Positions 1 through 13,008 of a DNA stretch of 64,000 nt are shown here, one piece after another. The notes under the pieces are model-generated. The model was not told the origin of the DNA. It saw only the letters and a program-made list of their open reading frames with translations, and did no database searches. The translations under genes and the position numbers were made by a program. Positions within the stretch are counted from its first letter, which is position 1. Every line of letters begins with the position of its first letter. Source of the DNA: Hetaerina americana (Eukaryota; Arthropoda; Insecta; Odonata; Calopterygidae); NCBI GenBank assembly GCA_022747635.1, contig JAKTNV010000078.1, positions 186,001-250,000 on the forward strand, read 5' to 3'.

Positions 1-1150
1 TATTCGTTCAAATTGTTGGCCCAAATAGTCTACCCTCTTAACCTGATACGATATTGTCAGAACCAAAAATTAATTAGGGAACTCCACATTCATGTCTGAT
101 AAACCAATCCCGGCGTAGGTGGGATAATATTAAAATTATTATTCTTTAGTCGTAGACAGAAGAAAAAAAAGTTTCAATTCTAGTTATATTTATTTTGATA
201 AGAAAATGATAATCTCCCTGTATTATTAAACTTTTAACCTCCTTAAAATACTATTAACGGTAACTCCTTAGTTCATTTTAGTTTTAAATGATGAAATAAC
301 ATACCCCAACACTTGACAAGAAAGTCACTAGAAAAAAGAAAGGGTATATGCTATTTCAATGGATAAATTGTGATTATTATATAAATCTCGCTGCAATTAG
401 GCAATTATCCTGGTGGCAACGGTCAAGTCTGATCAACGGTTACTCTTAAAATGCACATACACACATGCACAAGAAGAACAGATATGAGACAAAACAATTT
501 AATATTACTAACTGCACCTTTACCATCACATAAGGGTTTCGTTCACACTATACCTACACAACGCTCCGTCAATCGCCGCATTCCATCCATAATCCCGAAC
601 TCTTCAATTTCATATACCGTTCAAAGTCACGCACCGTTTACACATCATTCACTCTTGCAATACAACTTCTCATGCCGTCCATATCACAAACAAACAATAT
701 TTTAATAAGTACAATAGTATCACAATCACTGATCAATGGAGTGTATCACCCAGTGGCTGCATTACACTTATTCTTAAAACTCCTAAAATTGGATAGAAGG
801 GGCTCAAACATATCTACCCCCTTAAAAACTGCTATAATGGTTTGTGAGCTGAAGTTTGGCATTCATGACATAATGGGCACCAAAGAGAGGGAAGAAATTA
901 TTTTTTTAAATAGACATAATTTATTTAGGGAATCAAATAAACTTCAAATATTGCATTTATAACCTCTAATTGATCAGTTTCCCCTCCTCACGATGCCACT
1001 CATGAGCTCCTCCCCACTCTACTCCACACTTTATAGAATTCACTCGATCACGGTCTGTGCTGCAACACAGTGTCTTCTCCGTGGCCTATTGCTCCAGCTA
1101 CACATCATCTCCATTAATTTTCACCAAAGTGACCGAAATATCGACATTAA
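1..1150. other. AT-rich sequence, no gene seen
   Basis: Only short, unconvincing open frames occur here. No repeat, RNA or transposon signature was recognised. Confidence 0.5.
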
Positions 1151-1153
1151 GTT

Positions 1154-1792
1154 TTATTCTATCAATTTGTGTACACTGGTTTTGTAAACTGTGTTCATTG
1201 AAGTAACAGCCAACGACTCATATACTTTTAACTTCACATATGCTGAAGTAGTCCAATTTTGACTCTGTTTTTCTTCTTGTTGCAGATATACAGCAACATA
1301 AAGATTCATTCTAATAGCATACTCGTATGTATGCATATTTAACCATGAGGTTTTTTCGTTCTCTTGAAAATACCCCTGCCTTAAAGATAATTCCTTGACA
1401 GTCGCCATGATATGACTTAAGTTATCGTACGTAACCTCGGGGGTTTTGGAGCGCGTGTGACCATGTTCTACATTGTATGCACCAAGCCCGAGCCTAACCT
1501 TAAATATGCATCCTGGCTTTGGAAATAGTTCGGTGGGAATTATTCCATGACCAGTAACTCGTCGCAGTCCAAAGTCCACGACCTTTAATTTAAATTAACT
1601 TAAAGTTTTCTCCACGGAATATATGCGACGAAAATATTCCCGGTCTGGATTTTGAGGTCGTTTTATTTTGTTCATCATGACTACAGAAAATACTAGAGCC
1701 GAATTAAATATTTCCTCTACAGCGCTACCTCTAATTCTAAAAGTAAATTTCAATCTTCCTTTAAATGTACCGACTAAAACAACGTATTCCAA
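1154..1792 (-). other. Unrecognised open frames, possible gene relic
   Basis: Two minus-strand open frames lie head to tail: 1595-1792 (65 codons) and 1154-1579 (141 codons, opening with GTG, not ATG). A stop and a frame change at about 1580-1600 separate them. The longer frame has mixed, non-repetitive composition and is long for such AT-rich DNA. I recognise no domain, signal peptide or membrane segment. It could be a decayed gene or transposon fragment, or a chance frame. No splice sites or promoter can be tied to it. Confidence 0.15.
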
Positions 1793-1799
1793 ACTGGAT

Positions 1800-2390
1800 A
1801 CCGAACTTTTGAGGTCATTTCATAGGCAAAGTAGATATATTTAATTTTTAAGTACATTATTCGCAAGAAATGTTTTGTTCAAAGGTGAAATTTGATCAAC
1901 TCGGGACGTTTTCTACACCAATTGCGGGATTTCTACGGTGGTGACCGTTGTGCGATGGGTACATTTCAAACGCCAGTTGATTTCCTTAGACCTTTCAACT
2001 AAATACTTCTAATTTTTCTTCAATAGAGTATTAATGGTCTCTACTGTAAAAATATATCAACAAAAACAATTTGTAAATACATGTATAAATAATCGAACTT
2101 TCATCCTTGCGTCATCTTATTTCCAATTGCTAATAAGTAAAAAGAAAATTACTTCGAATTCCCCTGCGAAATTTTGTTTTCTTTTGCCCACGCTATAAAG
2201 GTCAATGGATTTCACCTTTCGACGGACGACATTATCAAACGAAAAGAACCTGCTAAAACGTCACGCTTCTTGTTTCATACTGAAAGATGAAAAACCCCAT
2301 CAAAATACCAGCAACTAACAAGTAAGAGTCCAGTCAAATCTGACCGTCCAGTGGTAGGTTCTCTCTCCGAAATAATCATCCTTTACATAC
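1800..2390. other. AT-rich sequence, no gene seen
   Basis: No coding frame, repeat or RNA gene was recognised. Confidence 0.5.
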
Positions 2391-2690
2391 TTGTATGCAC
2401 CCGTGCTAGTGAGGCCGCCCGAAGCATCCCATCCTCACTTCCTTCACCCCCCCCCATTTCTTCTGCACTCCACCTCCTGGCGAGCCGACCACATCGCCCC
2501 AGGGCGACACCGTCCCCACTTTCCCCATCGACCCCCTCCCCCCAAAGCATTCGCCGCCGCCCGCTCGCCTCCGCCCCTTCTGCTGGCGCCTCATCCCTCG
2601 CACCTGCAATTAGCCATACGGGAGACCACCCGCCGCCCCGCTCGCATTCCTCACCGTCTTGGATCTGTTCGACCACTTCGATAGTCAAAT
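2391..2690. other. Pyrimidine-rich, GC-rich island
   Basis: The plus strand is dominated by C and T runs and is clearly richer in GC and CpG than its surroundings. Overlapping open frames of up to 134 codons on both strands follow from this composition (long Pro/Ser or Gly/Glu runs) and are not taken as genes. It could be a regulatory island or an ageing repeat. Confidence 0.45.
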
Positions 2691-2699
2691 GAATCTCTG

Positions 2700-3075
2700 G
2701 ATCGTTTTCCTTGCTGTAGGAATTCCCGAGGAGACAACTCGTTTCGGCAACTCTCAGGTTCGGGAGTACCAGCCAAACTCCAAGCACAGGGTTTCAGAGC
2801 TTTATGTACTCCTTATCTGATTCGCACAAGTATTAATGCCCAACTATGATGAGCCTACGATGATTCCTAGCATGAAAATCCATTTATCATTGCACTTAAA
2901 AAATAGTGAATATGGCATTTTTAATTAACTATATTTCCATTCGGTTTATTCTTTCTAAATAGGTAATTTTGACGCTCTGTACTCAAGATGCCATTAAAGG
3001 CGATGGTAATAGAGAGTTTCAATTTCAGTGTCAGATCAATTTCAATTGACGTCGGTTTTATACACTTATATATGA
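2700..3075. other. AT-rich sequence, no gene seen
   Basis: Nothing recognised before the microsatellite that follows. Confidence 0.5.

Positions 3076-3172
<97 letters not shown>
3076..3172. repeat. Compound microsatellite (GT)n(TA)n
   Basis: About 24 bases of uninterrupted GT pass directly into about 74 bases of uninterrupted TA. The same GT-to-TA order occurs at 13674-13749 at the end of a LINE fragment, so this array may also mark a lost retroelement tail. No LINE coding sequence is visible just upstream here. Confidence 0.95.
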
Positions 3173-3173
<1 letters not shown>

Positions 3174-3349
3174 CTCTGGTTAAGTCGAGGAAGCTTAAAA
3201 TAATTCTGAGAAAACTTAATGTGAATAGCTTATGCTTTGAGGAACTACTAGTAGAATAATAAGAAGTAACCTTTCTTGACATGAATTTCTATATCATAAT
3301 CGTGTGAAACGCAATCTAACAAGGTTTGTCAACAAAGTATCGGTAACAA

Positions 3350-3810
3350 TGGTTTCCTGACGTGTCCGCGAAGTGCTTAATTCAGACTGTCGGTTAAGTG
3401 TGCACATGGTCGTAGATCATATTGCCATTGACAAGATGACAGTGCGCACCATTATCACTGAAAATTTGGTTATTTCGAAAGATCTGCGGTAAAATTGTCC
3501 CAAAGGTCTTAACGGACGACCAGAATCAGAGTCAAGTGCCCACTTGTGAAAACTTCTGCAAAGCGTTGAAGAAGATTCCGACTTGGTAAAAATCCCCGAC
3601 TAGGCACCAGCAGACTATTTTCTATTCCCAAAAGTGAAAAATTACCCCAAAGGACACCAGCAAGGGACCCTAAGTACCGCCAAAAAATCTTGAATGCCTG
3701 CTCTTGAGGACCTTCCAGAATTCGCCGAGCAGGAAGCCTTCGGGTTGTGGAAAAGCCACTGGCAAAAGTATGTCGACGGACAAAGGATGCATTTGAAAGA
3801 ATTTTGAGGC
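3350..3810 (+). pseudogene. Mariner-type transposase relic, catalytic core missing
   Basis: Mariner transposases cut and paste DNA using an N-terminal helix-turn-helix domain and a DD34D catalytic domain. From about 3385 the plus strand reads as the second half of the DNA-binding domain and the linker (residues like IDKMTVRTIITENL, then after a frameshift KIVPKVLTDDQNQ). From about 3610 it jumps to the C-terminal part (YFLFPKVKN, then ALEDLPEF...LWKSHWQKYVDG), ending at a TGA near 3805. The stretch with the first two catalytic aspartates is absent, and several stops and frame changes interrupt the rest. No terminal inverted repeats were found. Open frames on the minus strand at 3509-3866 are shadows. 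It resembles the mariner group seen at 7956-8891. Confidence 0.6.
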
Positions 3811-3839
3811 ATTGCAGCCACATCTATTATTCCGAAAAT

Positions 3840-5140
3840 ATTCCCGGTAAATTTTATACAAACCATGTATTTATGCTACAAAGAGGCAAAACGTACCCGT
3901 GATTTAAGGATGCATATAGATGCCTGTGAATTAGTTATTAATTACATCCACACCGAGTCCGTAGCCACTAGTAGTTAATATTTAAGAAAAAATTCGATAT
4001 AGACAAAATTATCTTTCAATGATTAGATTCAGTAATTATTAGAAGCGTTTGATGTGTAAATAAAGTCAATTCTAAAACTGATAATCATTATGAAATACTA
4101 GATAGCTTAATAGAGAACTATTTCCCGAAGTTTAGTTGCATATTAATAAATTTTATGCCGCCGAACTATTAAGGTTTTTCCTTTCTTGAATTTATTAATT
4201 GTGTAATCGAGTATAAAATGAATAAACATATCTTTTTTCAATAACTAATTCCACAACAAATGCCTTGAAAATTCATCAAAAAAATAGCACTGTTTTCCTA
4301 AGCCACTTTCAATAAATTTTCGATAAGGTCATTTGTTTAGTTATGAAGTAGGAATCAATAGATTTTTCATGACTTGCTCCTTGACTCCTTGATACTTGAA
4401 GTGAATTTTATTTTTATTCGTACGCAAACTATGAGAACTTGTAAATGTCATTAGTCTGCCATATTTGTCAAGTCATTCATTATCGGCTTTACGCAAAGAC
4501 TTGAGAAAGGTGATTTCAGTTTGGCGGTAAAGGGTCAACCTGCTATTTATGGCATCAATTTAGGTCAATGGAGTTTTTGAGAGGGCCATCGCTTGGCCTT
4601 TAAAAACTTTCTTCCCTTATGGAGACAAGTGAATGGCAAACAACTATTCGTCTCCTTGTGTTATCTTCATCAGCATATATGACACACATTTTGCTATGGC
4701 ATGCTGAAGCAAAAATATTTACAATTAGTGAGGGGATAAGAACTATGTCCTGCGAGTGCCTATTGAAATTAATTACTTATTTATATTGAAACCTAAGACG
4801 TAAAATCTAGAAAGAACTGCATCTCATTCGACGCTTTAAAACTTCCCGAATGTAACCACTTCCTGAGGAACTGCATGGGTAGAGTGAAAGGGCATGGCTC
4901 CCTAGCCCTTGATATTTGAATTCACCCGCTGTAGGGGTCAGTACGGTACTAATTCTACTAAGTTTATCAGAGTTTCTCATATGTTACCAATACTTTAGAG
5001 GTCATAAGAATTTTAGAGTTGATTGATGTGTTATCTTAAATGCAAAGTGACTGATTTTGTGAGAAAAATAAAAGTCATAGCTTAAGTCATTTAATAAAAA
5101 ATGAAAATAACAAAGATAAACGCTATTAACATTACATTTT
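3840..5140. other. AT-rich sequence, no gene seen
   Basis: No coding frame or repeat family recognised. Confidence 0.5.
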
Positions 5141-5159
5141 TCAACCTAGGTAAGGCCAG

Positions 5160-5500
5160 GTAATTCTATATCGGTGTCTTCCGTGCCCAAAACCACCGGA
5201 ATAAGAGGCATCGCGATTGAGGCATCTCATCTGTTCGCAAACCAATCTCCGCCCGGGGCAATTAAACCCACCAACCGCACGCCCGCCCTCCCTGCTCCAT
5301 TCTCGTCTGATCGGTACTACAGTAACCATTCGTTGGATGAAATCGGGAACAAGGCGAGGCCGAAGCAACAACCCATCGGCGTCCTTGGCGTCTCATTCCA
5401 GGTCTACCGTCGTTCCAAAAATGGAGATCGATGTTTTCGATTTGTCGATTCACTGGCCGTTGAATGGGTGCAAGGTGATCGACCGGAGGCGTAGGTTTCA
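5160..5500. other. GC- and CpG-richer island with overlapping open frames
   Basis: The sequence is clearly richer in GC and CpG than its AT-rich flanks. Two overlapping plus frames (5174-5494 and 5217-5753, up to 178 codons) and minus frames coexist. Neither plus product resembles a family I know. A first exon or CpG-rich promoter is possible but unproven. Confidence 0.35.
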
Positions 5501-5759
5501 TTCGTCGTTCCGTTTTTTATTTAATAAGAGGAGGGAGCGCTTAAAGAGCATTAACTTATTCGTCCTCGTCGTTCTGAGCGTGCCCTCAAACTCAATTATG
5601 CGAATAATTAACATTACGAGGTCGCTTGAACTTTGTTCAAGTTTACTTCCCGCAGATTTTTACGTTGACGGGGTAGACATATTTCCCTCTACTCTTGGGA
5701 TGCATGCAATTTATATGCTGTACTGGGCAAGCAGAAATTTTTCCCGTCTTTGATCACAG

Positions 5760-7953
5760 GAAAACGTGGCTCATAATAATAACGCGATTTTGTTCTCTAT
5801 AATGGTGTTTATTATATTAGCTGAAATATTTACTTATCTAATAATTCACTATGCTATTCATATATAGAACATAATTTAGAAATCTAGCCTTTTAGTTTTG
5901 ATTTGTGCATTCAAAATGATTAAAGGTCATGAAATTCCATCAACTAGAAATTATTTCTACAAATGACTAATGTAAAATGATATCAAATAGCAAGCTTCTA
6001 TAAATTGTTTTCCTTTGAAATCCAAATCATTTCTTCTTTTCTTTATCTGTCACAAGAAAGAGAAAAATTCTAAAAATTAAAAGCCTAAGCGCTAGGGACA
6101 TGATTTTTTCAGGTTATTAAAAATATTCAACGTTCCTTTTCCACATAATTTTCCATTCTCACGATCCAGTTAACATAGTTTCTGATACCAACGAAAAGTC
6201 AAATTTTAAGTAATAGCCTCCCCAAGAAGTTATCAGTTCGATCGTAAATGATCCGTAGTACTTCAACTCTCCGATCCTTCCGTCAAGTTATATCATTTTA
6301 TTTCAACGTAAAAATAACTTGTTTTACGCACCACGTCTTCCAACTGGTCAGATATAAAAATGAATTAATAAAATCGACTGATAACTCTTGAGCCTTTATT
6401 TTCACAAGTAAAAGAGTTTTTTGTAGTACGGATGGCAAATAACCTCACGGAAATTTAGTATTATAAATTGTAACCGTTCCAAAAGAAAAGCTTATTTTAT
6501 GAAGCTTCGTAGATCTACAGGTATTAGCCTCCATACTTATCCTAGCTACATCCGCTGATTGTTTTAATATGCCTTGTAAACGTCCACGAAAACACAAGGG
6601 CCTTATATAGATTATGCTTTATTCGCACCAGAATATATGTGAATGAATTCATTAATTGTGATACAGGCCCAATCAACACCATCATATATTATATAATCAT
6701 AATAATTGCTTTTCGACATTTGATCTTCAGTTTGAGGGAAAATTTAATTTTGCTGTAAAATGTTGTCACTAGGGTTCTCTCCATCTTTCTCCTAATCACT
6801 TCTACCACTAACCGCTGAATGGGAAAATGCATAAGAGTTTATTTCTGTACTTTGTATTACTTTTATGTTTATTTAAATATAGATATTCTGCAAACTGTTA
6901 AATGTACTAGTTGAGCAGTTAATGCATCATTAAATATAATTATTTTATAATGGCACATGAAGGTAGTTTACGAAACGAGCATTCATAAATCAATAAAAAT
7001 TTAGCAATATGGATTAGGTGAGTTAGACATGCCAATATTCAAAGGTATCGAAACCTATTCGAGTTATTATCGCAAACACAACCAACTATGGCATTTCTCT
7101 AATAAAATGTGATTAAAGTTTGGATCAGAGAGAAATTCCAATGTTCAAGAATTTTAGTAACAAAATCAAAACTATTTTTAACTTTACATTTGCCTAACCA
7201 GAAATTAATCTGCGCTCTATAATTCTTTAATTCTGTCTCAGATAAATAAACCGTCGTAATTCGGAAATTTTTTACTCACTGAAATACTTCCCGGAATAAG
7301 GTAAAAACGCTCAATGAAACTCATATAATGTGATATTTAATGGTAAATTATTCTTTAAAAAATATATCTTCCACTAGCATACATCTTCCGGCTTTATTAA
7401 ATAGTGCAATTACAATAAATTAGCTATAGAAGATGATAAATATATTTCCGAGACTTATAGCTCATATGAGGGCATGCATGTGCATACTTCTTTATTCTAT
7501 ACCATTCCATAAAAAGAACATACTAGCACCATTTCACTACTTCATAAAAACTCCTCAGCTGTGTTTTCTCTCGAAAAATACTTCTCTCTACCAGCATGAG
7601 GATCACTGGAAAACATTTAAATTCACTATTGTATAATAAACAATGTAACTTTAATGAAATGTACACTAAGAGAACAGATACCATTCGCCTACATTTCTAA
7701 TCAAAATCATAATAAAGAATAGAGCATCCGTTAAATTCTTCACTTATCATTGATTTGCCAATATTTTCAAACGAAATATAGTTCCAACTAATTTGAAAGC
7801 TAATTTAAATTGAAAAGTCTACTTCGACATTAAAAATTTGACTAAGTTGAGCAACCTTAACTTACGTCAACTTATGAGACGCATAATTTTCATAAAATAT
7901 AGTTGTATAGAGAAATTATCTAATTTCAAGAAACTGCGGGAGATGGCGTGAAA
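5760..7953. other. AT-rich sequence, no gene seen
   Basis: No convincing open frame, repeat or RNA gene was found before the mariner insertion. Confidence 0.5.
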
Positions 7954-8151
7954 TACTGGGTCGCACCCAAAAGTGGTAGGACTGATTTTCTCTGGCGCGA
8001 ACGGAGCGGTGGAGGGGGGTCTGCCTGGCAGGGTAAGGTGGAGGGGGCTCTAAGCAACAGACCGACACCAATCTCAGTCGCCTGCGGGCTGTCGTTGAGT
8101 GAGGACACCGTTTTTAGTAAAGCAAGTTTTTTGTCCGCGTCGAAAAACAAA

Positions 8152-8820
8152 ATGAATCTGAATTTAGAGCAACGTTATTCCGTGAGGTTTTGTGCGAAAC
8201 TCGGGAAGACGGCACTGAGACCCTCGATATGATCAAGCAGGCTTATGGGGACACTGCCTTAAGCCGTTCGACAGTATTTGATTGGCAAAAGTTGTTTAAA
8301 GAGGGTAGGGAGCTCGTTGAAGACGACCATCGCTCCGGACGGCCGTCGACGGCAAGAACCGACACGAATGTGGACAGAGTGAGGACATTGCTGAACACAG
8401 ACCGACGCTTAACCAGTGAAGAAATTGCAGACCAGTTGGGTCGATCTGCATCCAACGTCCAACGCATTATTTCACAGGATTTGGCCATGCGCAAGGTGTG
8501 CGCCAAGATGGTGCCGAAAATTCTCCCATGGCGCGCTCGTCGTCAGACAGCTCCTCGGCAAATACGGCGTTGCCACGTTGCCGCACCCGCCCTATACTCC
8601 CGATCTGGTACCACCGGACTTCTTCTTCTTCCCCCTGATGAAAAGATAGCTCAAGGGACGACGTTTTGACTTGATAAAGGCCGTTCAAGAGCCCAAGTTC
8701 TTTGGGGATGCCGTCATCAACGGCATCCCCAAAGAAAATTTCCAGCGGGCTTTAGGGGAATAGGAGCAACGTTATACTAAGTGTGTGGCAGCTCAAGGAG
8801 CATACTTTGAAGATTATTAA
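8152..8820 (+). pseudogene. Broken mariner transposase inside the element
   Basis: The start ATG at 8152 begins MNLNLEQRYSVRFCAK, a typical mariner start. A frameshift near 8210 moves the reading to the next frame, which carries the helix-turn-helix DNA-binding region (STVFDWQKLFKEGR, DHRSGRPST, SEEIADQLGRSASNVQRI) and then CAKMVPKIL near 8520. The next part that aligns with a transposase, in a third frame, is LPHPPYTPDLVPPDFFFFP around 8580-8635, which holds only the last catalytic aspartate. The C-terminal end (QRYTKCVAAQGAYFEDY) stops at the TAA at 8818-8820. The first two catalytic aspartates and roughly the middle third are gone, so no active enzyme is possible. A shortened DNA-binding product would also need the frameshift to be bypassed. 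Confidence 0.85.
8698..8736. repeat. 17-bp perfect stem-loop inside the mariner
   Basis: Arms 8698-8714 and 8720-8736 are perfect reverse complements separated by 5 bases. The right arm corresponds to normal C-terminal transposase coding sequence (GIPKENFQ), so the left arm looks like a local inverted copy of it. Confidence 0.85.
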
Positions 8821-8893
8821 GTCGATGTAAGTATATCGTCAATAAAAGTCTCGTAAAAAAATCAGCCCTACCACTTTTGGGTGCGACCCTGTA

Positions 8894-10690
8894 ATCTATT
8901 AAAATGTTACTCCGCCTGATACCAAGCGATAAGATGTTAATCGATTGATAAAAAAATAGCATTCTAAGATATGCGGACATGATAAATTCAGTGTTGCCAA
9001 AAATCTTGAGGTTAATAAAAAATAAGAATAGAATATTTCCCATAATTTACGATCGATTGTAAATCCTTTAGCCATCTTTCCAACCACGATGGATGCAATT
9101 TCATTCGCAAATCCGCCAATAGAATAAATTCAGGTTTAGCTACTATAAATCATCCCGCTTTAGCGTATTCAAATTTATTTTGAAATACGGATAGAGATTT
9201 TCCTAACCATCCTTTCCCCAATTTCACATACGCGCAACTTTCACCCACGTCTCCAATTTCCCAGCTTCTCATTGAACCTACTTTCCACCCCTACGCAGCT
9301 CCGCGCGTTTTGAATTCCAAATAGTGATAACCTTGCGCCTGACGAAGATGCCATCGGAATTTAAAGAGCAATGCAATTATTTTCTAAACTTCCTTCCTCT
9401 TCCGCTTTATTTTATTTTTTCATTACCTTACTATGTACGCCCTCATCTCCTTTAACCCTACCTAATCGTTGAATTGTATCAACCGTCGATTTGAATGCAC
9501 CTCCAAAATTATTTTCCTTTAGCTTCATCCATTTACTGTCACAACTCGACTAGAACCTCTACGCAGGGCATATTTCAAACACATTTGAAATGGATTTATC
9601 TTCCTAAATTCACCATCATAAACACAAGTGATTTTACCTTATCCTAGTACGTTCTACCCACACTATCTAAAGCTCAATGCTTTTTCGAATGATTACTACT
9701 TAATTACAATCGCTGAACATTGGACTTAATAACTGTCCGGGCTAAAAATGATAAAATTCCAATGAAGAGGCGTTAAACTAAAGTTGAAAAACTACATAAC
9801 ATTTGTATTTGCCTTTTTTAACTTGTTATTAGCATTGGAATCCTTCATTTTCTAAAAGGCACGTTCAAAAAATTAATCCCAATAAAATTTCTGTCAGGGT
9901 AAAATTACATTTAACTGCCATTTTTCCTGAGGAAATTTTAAAGAGGCGTAGCGCTCACACAACAACTAGTACACGGTTCATTCGATCATTCAAACAGAGT
10001 TAAAATGGGTAAAAGAGCAATTTATAGGTGTAGAAAATAGATTCATATAATTACAATTTATAATAACCGGGATCGAATAGCGAAGTTCTTATACAAAACT
10101 TCATTTCTTGCACTCAATTAAAATCTACCCTTAAATATATCGGAGGAGAAATAACAAATTTTATCCGCTAGAAATATAGAACATAGATACAGTATCTGAC
10201 TTGTAAAATGTAGAATCTGACATGCAGAGAGCAAAATATAATAGATTACGAGGAAGATCGACGAGGGCATTATTAATCTCGAACCAATCCGCTTCAATTT
10301 CATCCACTCGATGAAAATGAACTGGTTATCAAAAATCTTATCCTGTGAACCAAAAATCATGTCACCCATCTTTGATGGAATACCAAACGCATTGAATAAT
10401 TGCCAACGAAAATAATATCAAAACTTCGCACAGTAATATCTCCGCAAATTCTACCACCATTTAATACTTCCCATAATAATACAAAGCGAATGTCCATTGT
10501 AAAAGCATCACAGCTCATAACTACCGTTAGAAAACGGATAATACTTCCAATATCAGTGGAAAAACCTTTTTATATTCAGCGTCGTTTTAATTCCTTCATT
10601 GTATTATTAACTCTCTCTCATATATTTTCTTTCCTAACTGCCGCAAACATTTCAAGAGTATTATATGTGTTTCCGAGCTACTTATTTTTT
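8894..10690. other. AT-rich sequence, no gene seen
   Basis: No gene was recognised. A short motif at 9339-9360 slightly resembles the ribozyme-like repeats described elsewhere in the window but is too weak to annotate. Confidence 0.45.
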
Positions 10691-10699
10691 CCATAAAAC

Positions 10700-10985
10700 C
10701 CAAAAAGTAAGCGAACCCTTACTATCTCTCTCCGCCCTTACTCTCCCCTCAAGGGCTTGGTAGGCTTCTCGGAAGGAGGAAGAATTTTACGACGCCACAC
10801 TCTCTTGATCGGCTGGAGACAACCGACTGTCGTTCCACTCTCACGCACACAAGGGCACATGGAAGCATGAGCACGCTGGCTGCGTCAATCACGGGAGAAC
10901 ATAAAGGGAGCCTCCTGCCGATAGTCCTCACCTTTCTTCGTCCCTCCTTTCTCCCCTCAATTGTAAACACTCCAAACGGAACACC
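10700..10985. other. GC-richer island
   Basis: Composition shifts to mixed C/T- and A/G-rich tracts with several CpG. The minus frame at 10749-10970 (73 codons) looks compositional. No gene was recognised. Confidence 0.35.
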
Positions 10986-10989
10986 ACGA

Positions 10990-13005
10990 TTCCGTTAGGC
11001 ATTATGCCTAGAGAGACAAAAATTTCGATGCTCAACGCTTTAGCAGTCCCATGAATCATTCTTAAAATCCTCCAAACCTTTGGTCGCGAAACTTCGTTTA
11101 TATATCGCTATTGACTCCGTCTATGCCCATTTCCTTCTTCTTGTATATACCGCTTGCGCTTGTAAACTTGACGCAGGGATCATTTTCTTCGGAAGCTGGT
11201 TAATCGATCCCGCAAAATAATGATTTATAAACATACTAAGTATTGAAGACAAAGAGCACGTTGTGCTTACCATAAAACGTCAAAAAATAGTCCATTCACT
11301 TCTGTATTACAGTACGATACTACAAGCTTTTTTTCTGCTTCTGGTAGTCTAAATTAATCCCAGATATACTTGATATATATACTCTAAATAAAATAAAATA
11401 TAATAATTTTAGCAACCATTTCTATTTAATTTGACAAACCTCATTCAAAGCATCATATCGTTTAAAATGCATTTTGGGTAGGTGGTTGAATAAGTCAACC
11501 AATTTCAAACCTGATACATGATTGGTCTAATAGATTATACATATGCTGTTGCTGATTACAGCTAACGATTCCTTTGAGCTCTAGGTATAAATTAGACAGA
11601 GCTGTGTCAGTTGTCTCTCTTCGAAAAAACGGACATAAATTCGTTTTTACTGATCTGCTGCTTTATGAAATATGCCTTCTGGTAAAAAATAAGTTCAGAG
11701 TTATCGATTTCATATCATTTAAATGTACCGAGAAAGATTTTGTGCACATCATTTATGAAGTATATTATTACCTATTTCCATTCATAAACAATCCCGTGTC
11801 GAATTCCAGTTTAATTACTGTTGAAGGCCAACATCCGGTTAATATGTAGAATTTACTTACCGATGACGCCTGCTTACTTTATTCTGATAAAGTTTCTCAT
11901 TACATTCATGACTTCATGGTATTTTAGCTCAAGCAGGCTATCGGTAAACCAAATAATTTTGCTGGTAAGATCTGTATTCATAACATGTTAGGAGTAAGCC
12001 CCTTTGATGATTCTACATCATCGTAGTCTCTCGCCAGATCACTAACCGATTACCAGTTTTCCAAGAGTCATATATAGTCCGAAGTGTTAAGCGAAAGCCT
12101 GATCGGCCACCTGATGCCGTACCTCCGTATGCCAGAGAATATCTTTCCGACTTACCATGAAAACTCTGAAAACACCTTTATAGTTCCCCCTCCAATCACG
12201 CCGTTTAAATACCACATCTCCTTTTCCCCATATTCTTCAATTTAACACTTCTAATCACCCTTCTACCCTTTTCTGCTTTCTCATTCTGTAGCACAATGCA
12301 TATATATATATCGTTTTTTTTCCTTATTCTACCCTCCCCATTCTGCGTCTCATTATCCGGTATTTATGATTCTTTAACTTTTACTTCTTAAAATTCTCGG
12401 TTTTTATTCAATTACCCTTTGCTAAACTTAGGTATTTTAAAAAAACGTTAAAGGTCATTGCTGGCTTTTTTGAATTCTTATTTGAGAATTACATAAAAAT
12501 AACTTTAAATTTGACCAATATCCAATAGAAGGTTTGTTAATTTACGTTTTAACAAAATTAGCCTCTCGGCACAACAAGAGACGTAGTAGAAAAAAGGAAT
12601 GTGGTGAGGGTAATCAGTGAAAAAATTTGAAATAAAGAACAAAGTATCTGAAAGAGGGAGTAAGTGGTATCAATTGCCGATTCGGCATACACGCTACTTT
12701 GTTGGCTTTTTCAATGTAAGGTAACTTAACGTTGCTATTGCTCACAACTATTGAGAACGAGAAAACTGATTGTTCGTCATAGAAATATATTTCATGCATC
12801 AAAAGAAGGAAGATTCCCTAGCGGTTGCTTTCAGGGAACAAATAAATACAAAATACCAAGGACTAGCTTTTGATATTTTGTTTCATTTTTTCTCTTTCAA
12901 ACTAAAGCGTACGTAGAGTGCGTAGTCATAATTTTTTGGAAAAAGAGCAATTCCCACCCGAACACCTACTGCATTGGGAACACCGAAATGAAATGAACTC
13001 AATTA
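10990..13005. other. AT-rich sequence, no gene seen
   Basis: The plus frame 11574-11849 (91 codons) has no recognisable domain. A short TA run lies near 12300. Nothing else was identified. Confidence 0.45.
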
Positions 13006-13008
13006 AAT

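Larger units (their letters stand above)
7956..8891 (+). mobile_element. Mariner element with both inverted repeats, internally deleted
   Basis: Inverted repeats of about 34 bp (7956-7989 and 8858-8891) match with two differences; their core reads GGGTCGCACCCAAAAGTGG. A TA lies directly outside each end (7954-7955 and 8892-8893), the target duplication expected of mariner. The element is 936 bp, well below the usual size of about 1.3 kb, because the middle of the transposase is missing. The ends look well preserved, so a related transposase might once have mobilised it. Confidence 0.9.

Noticed and set aside
5217..5753. 178-codon plus-strand frame, the longest in the window
   Set aside because: Not called a gene because two competing frames share the region and no family is recognisable. 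It is left as part of a GC island.
7048..7075. GGTATCGAAACCTATTCGAG, resembling the GAAACCUAG part of the ribozyme-like repeats
   Set aside because: No CUGANGA box in front and no convincing stem II.
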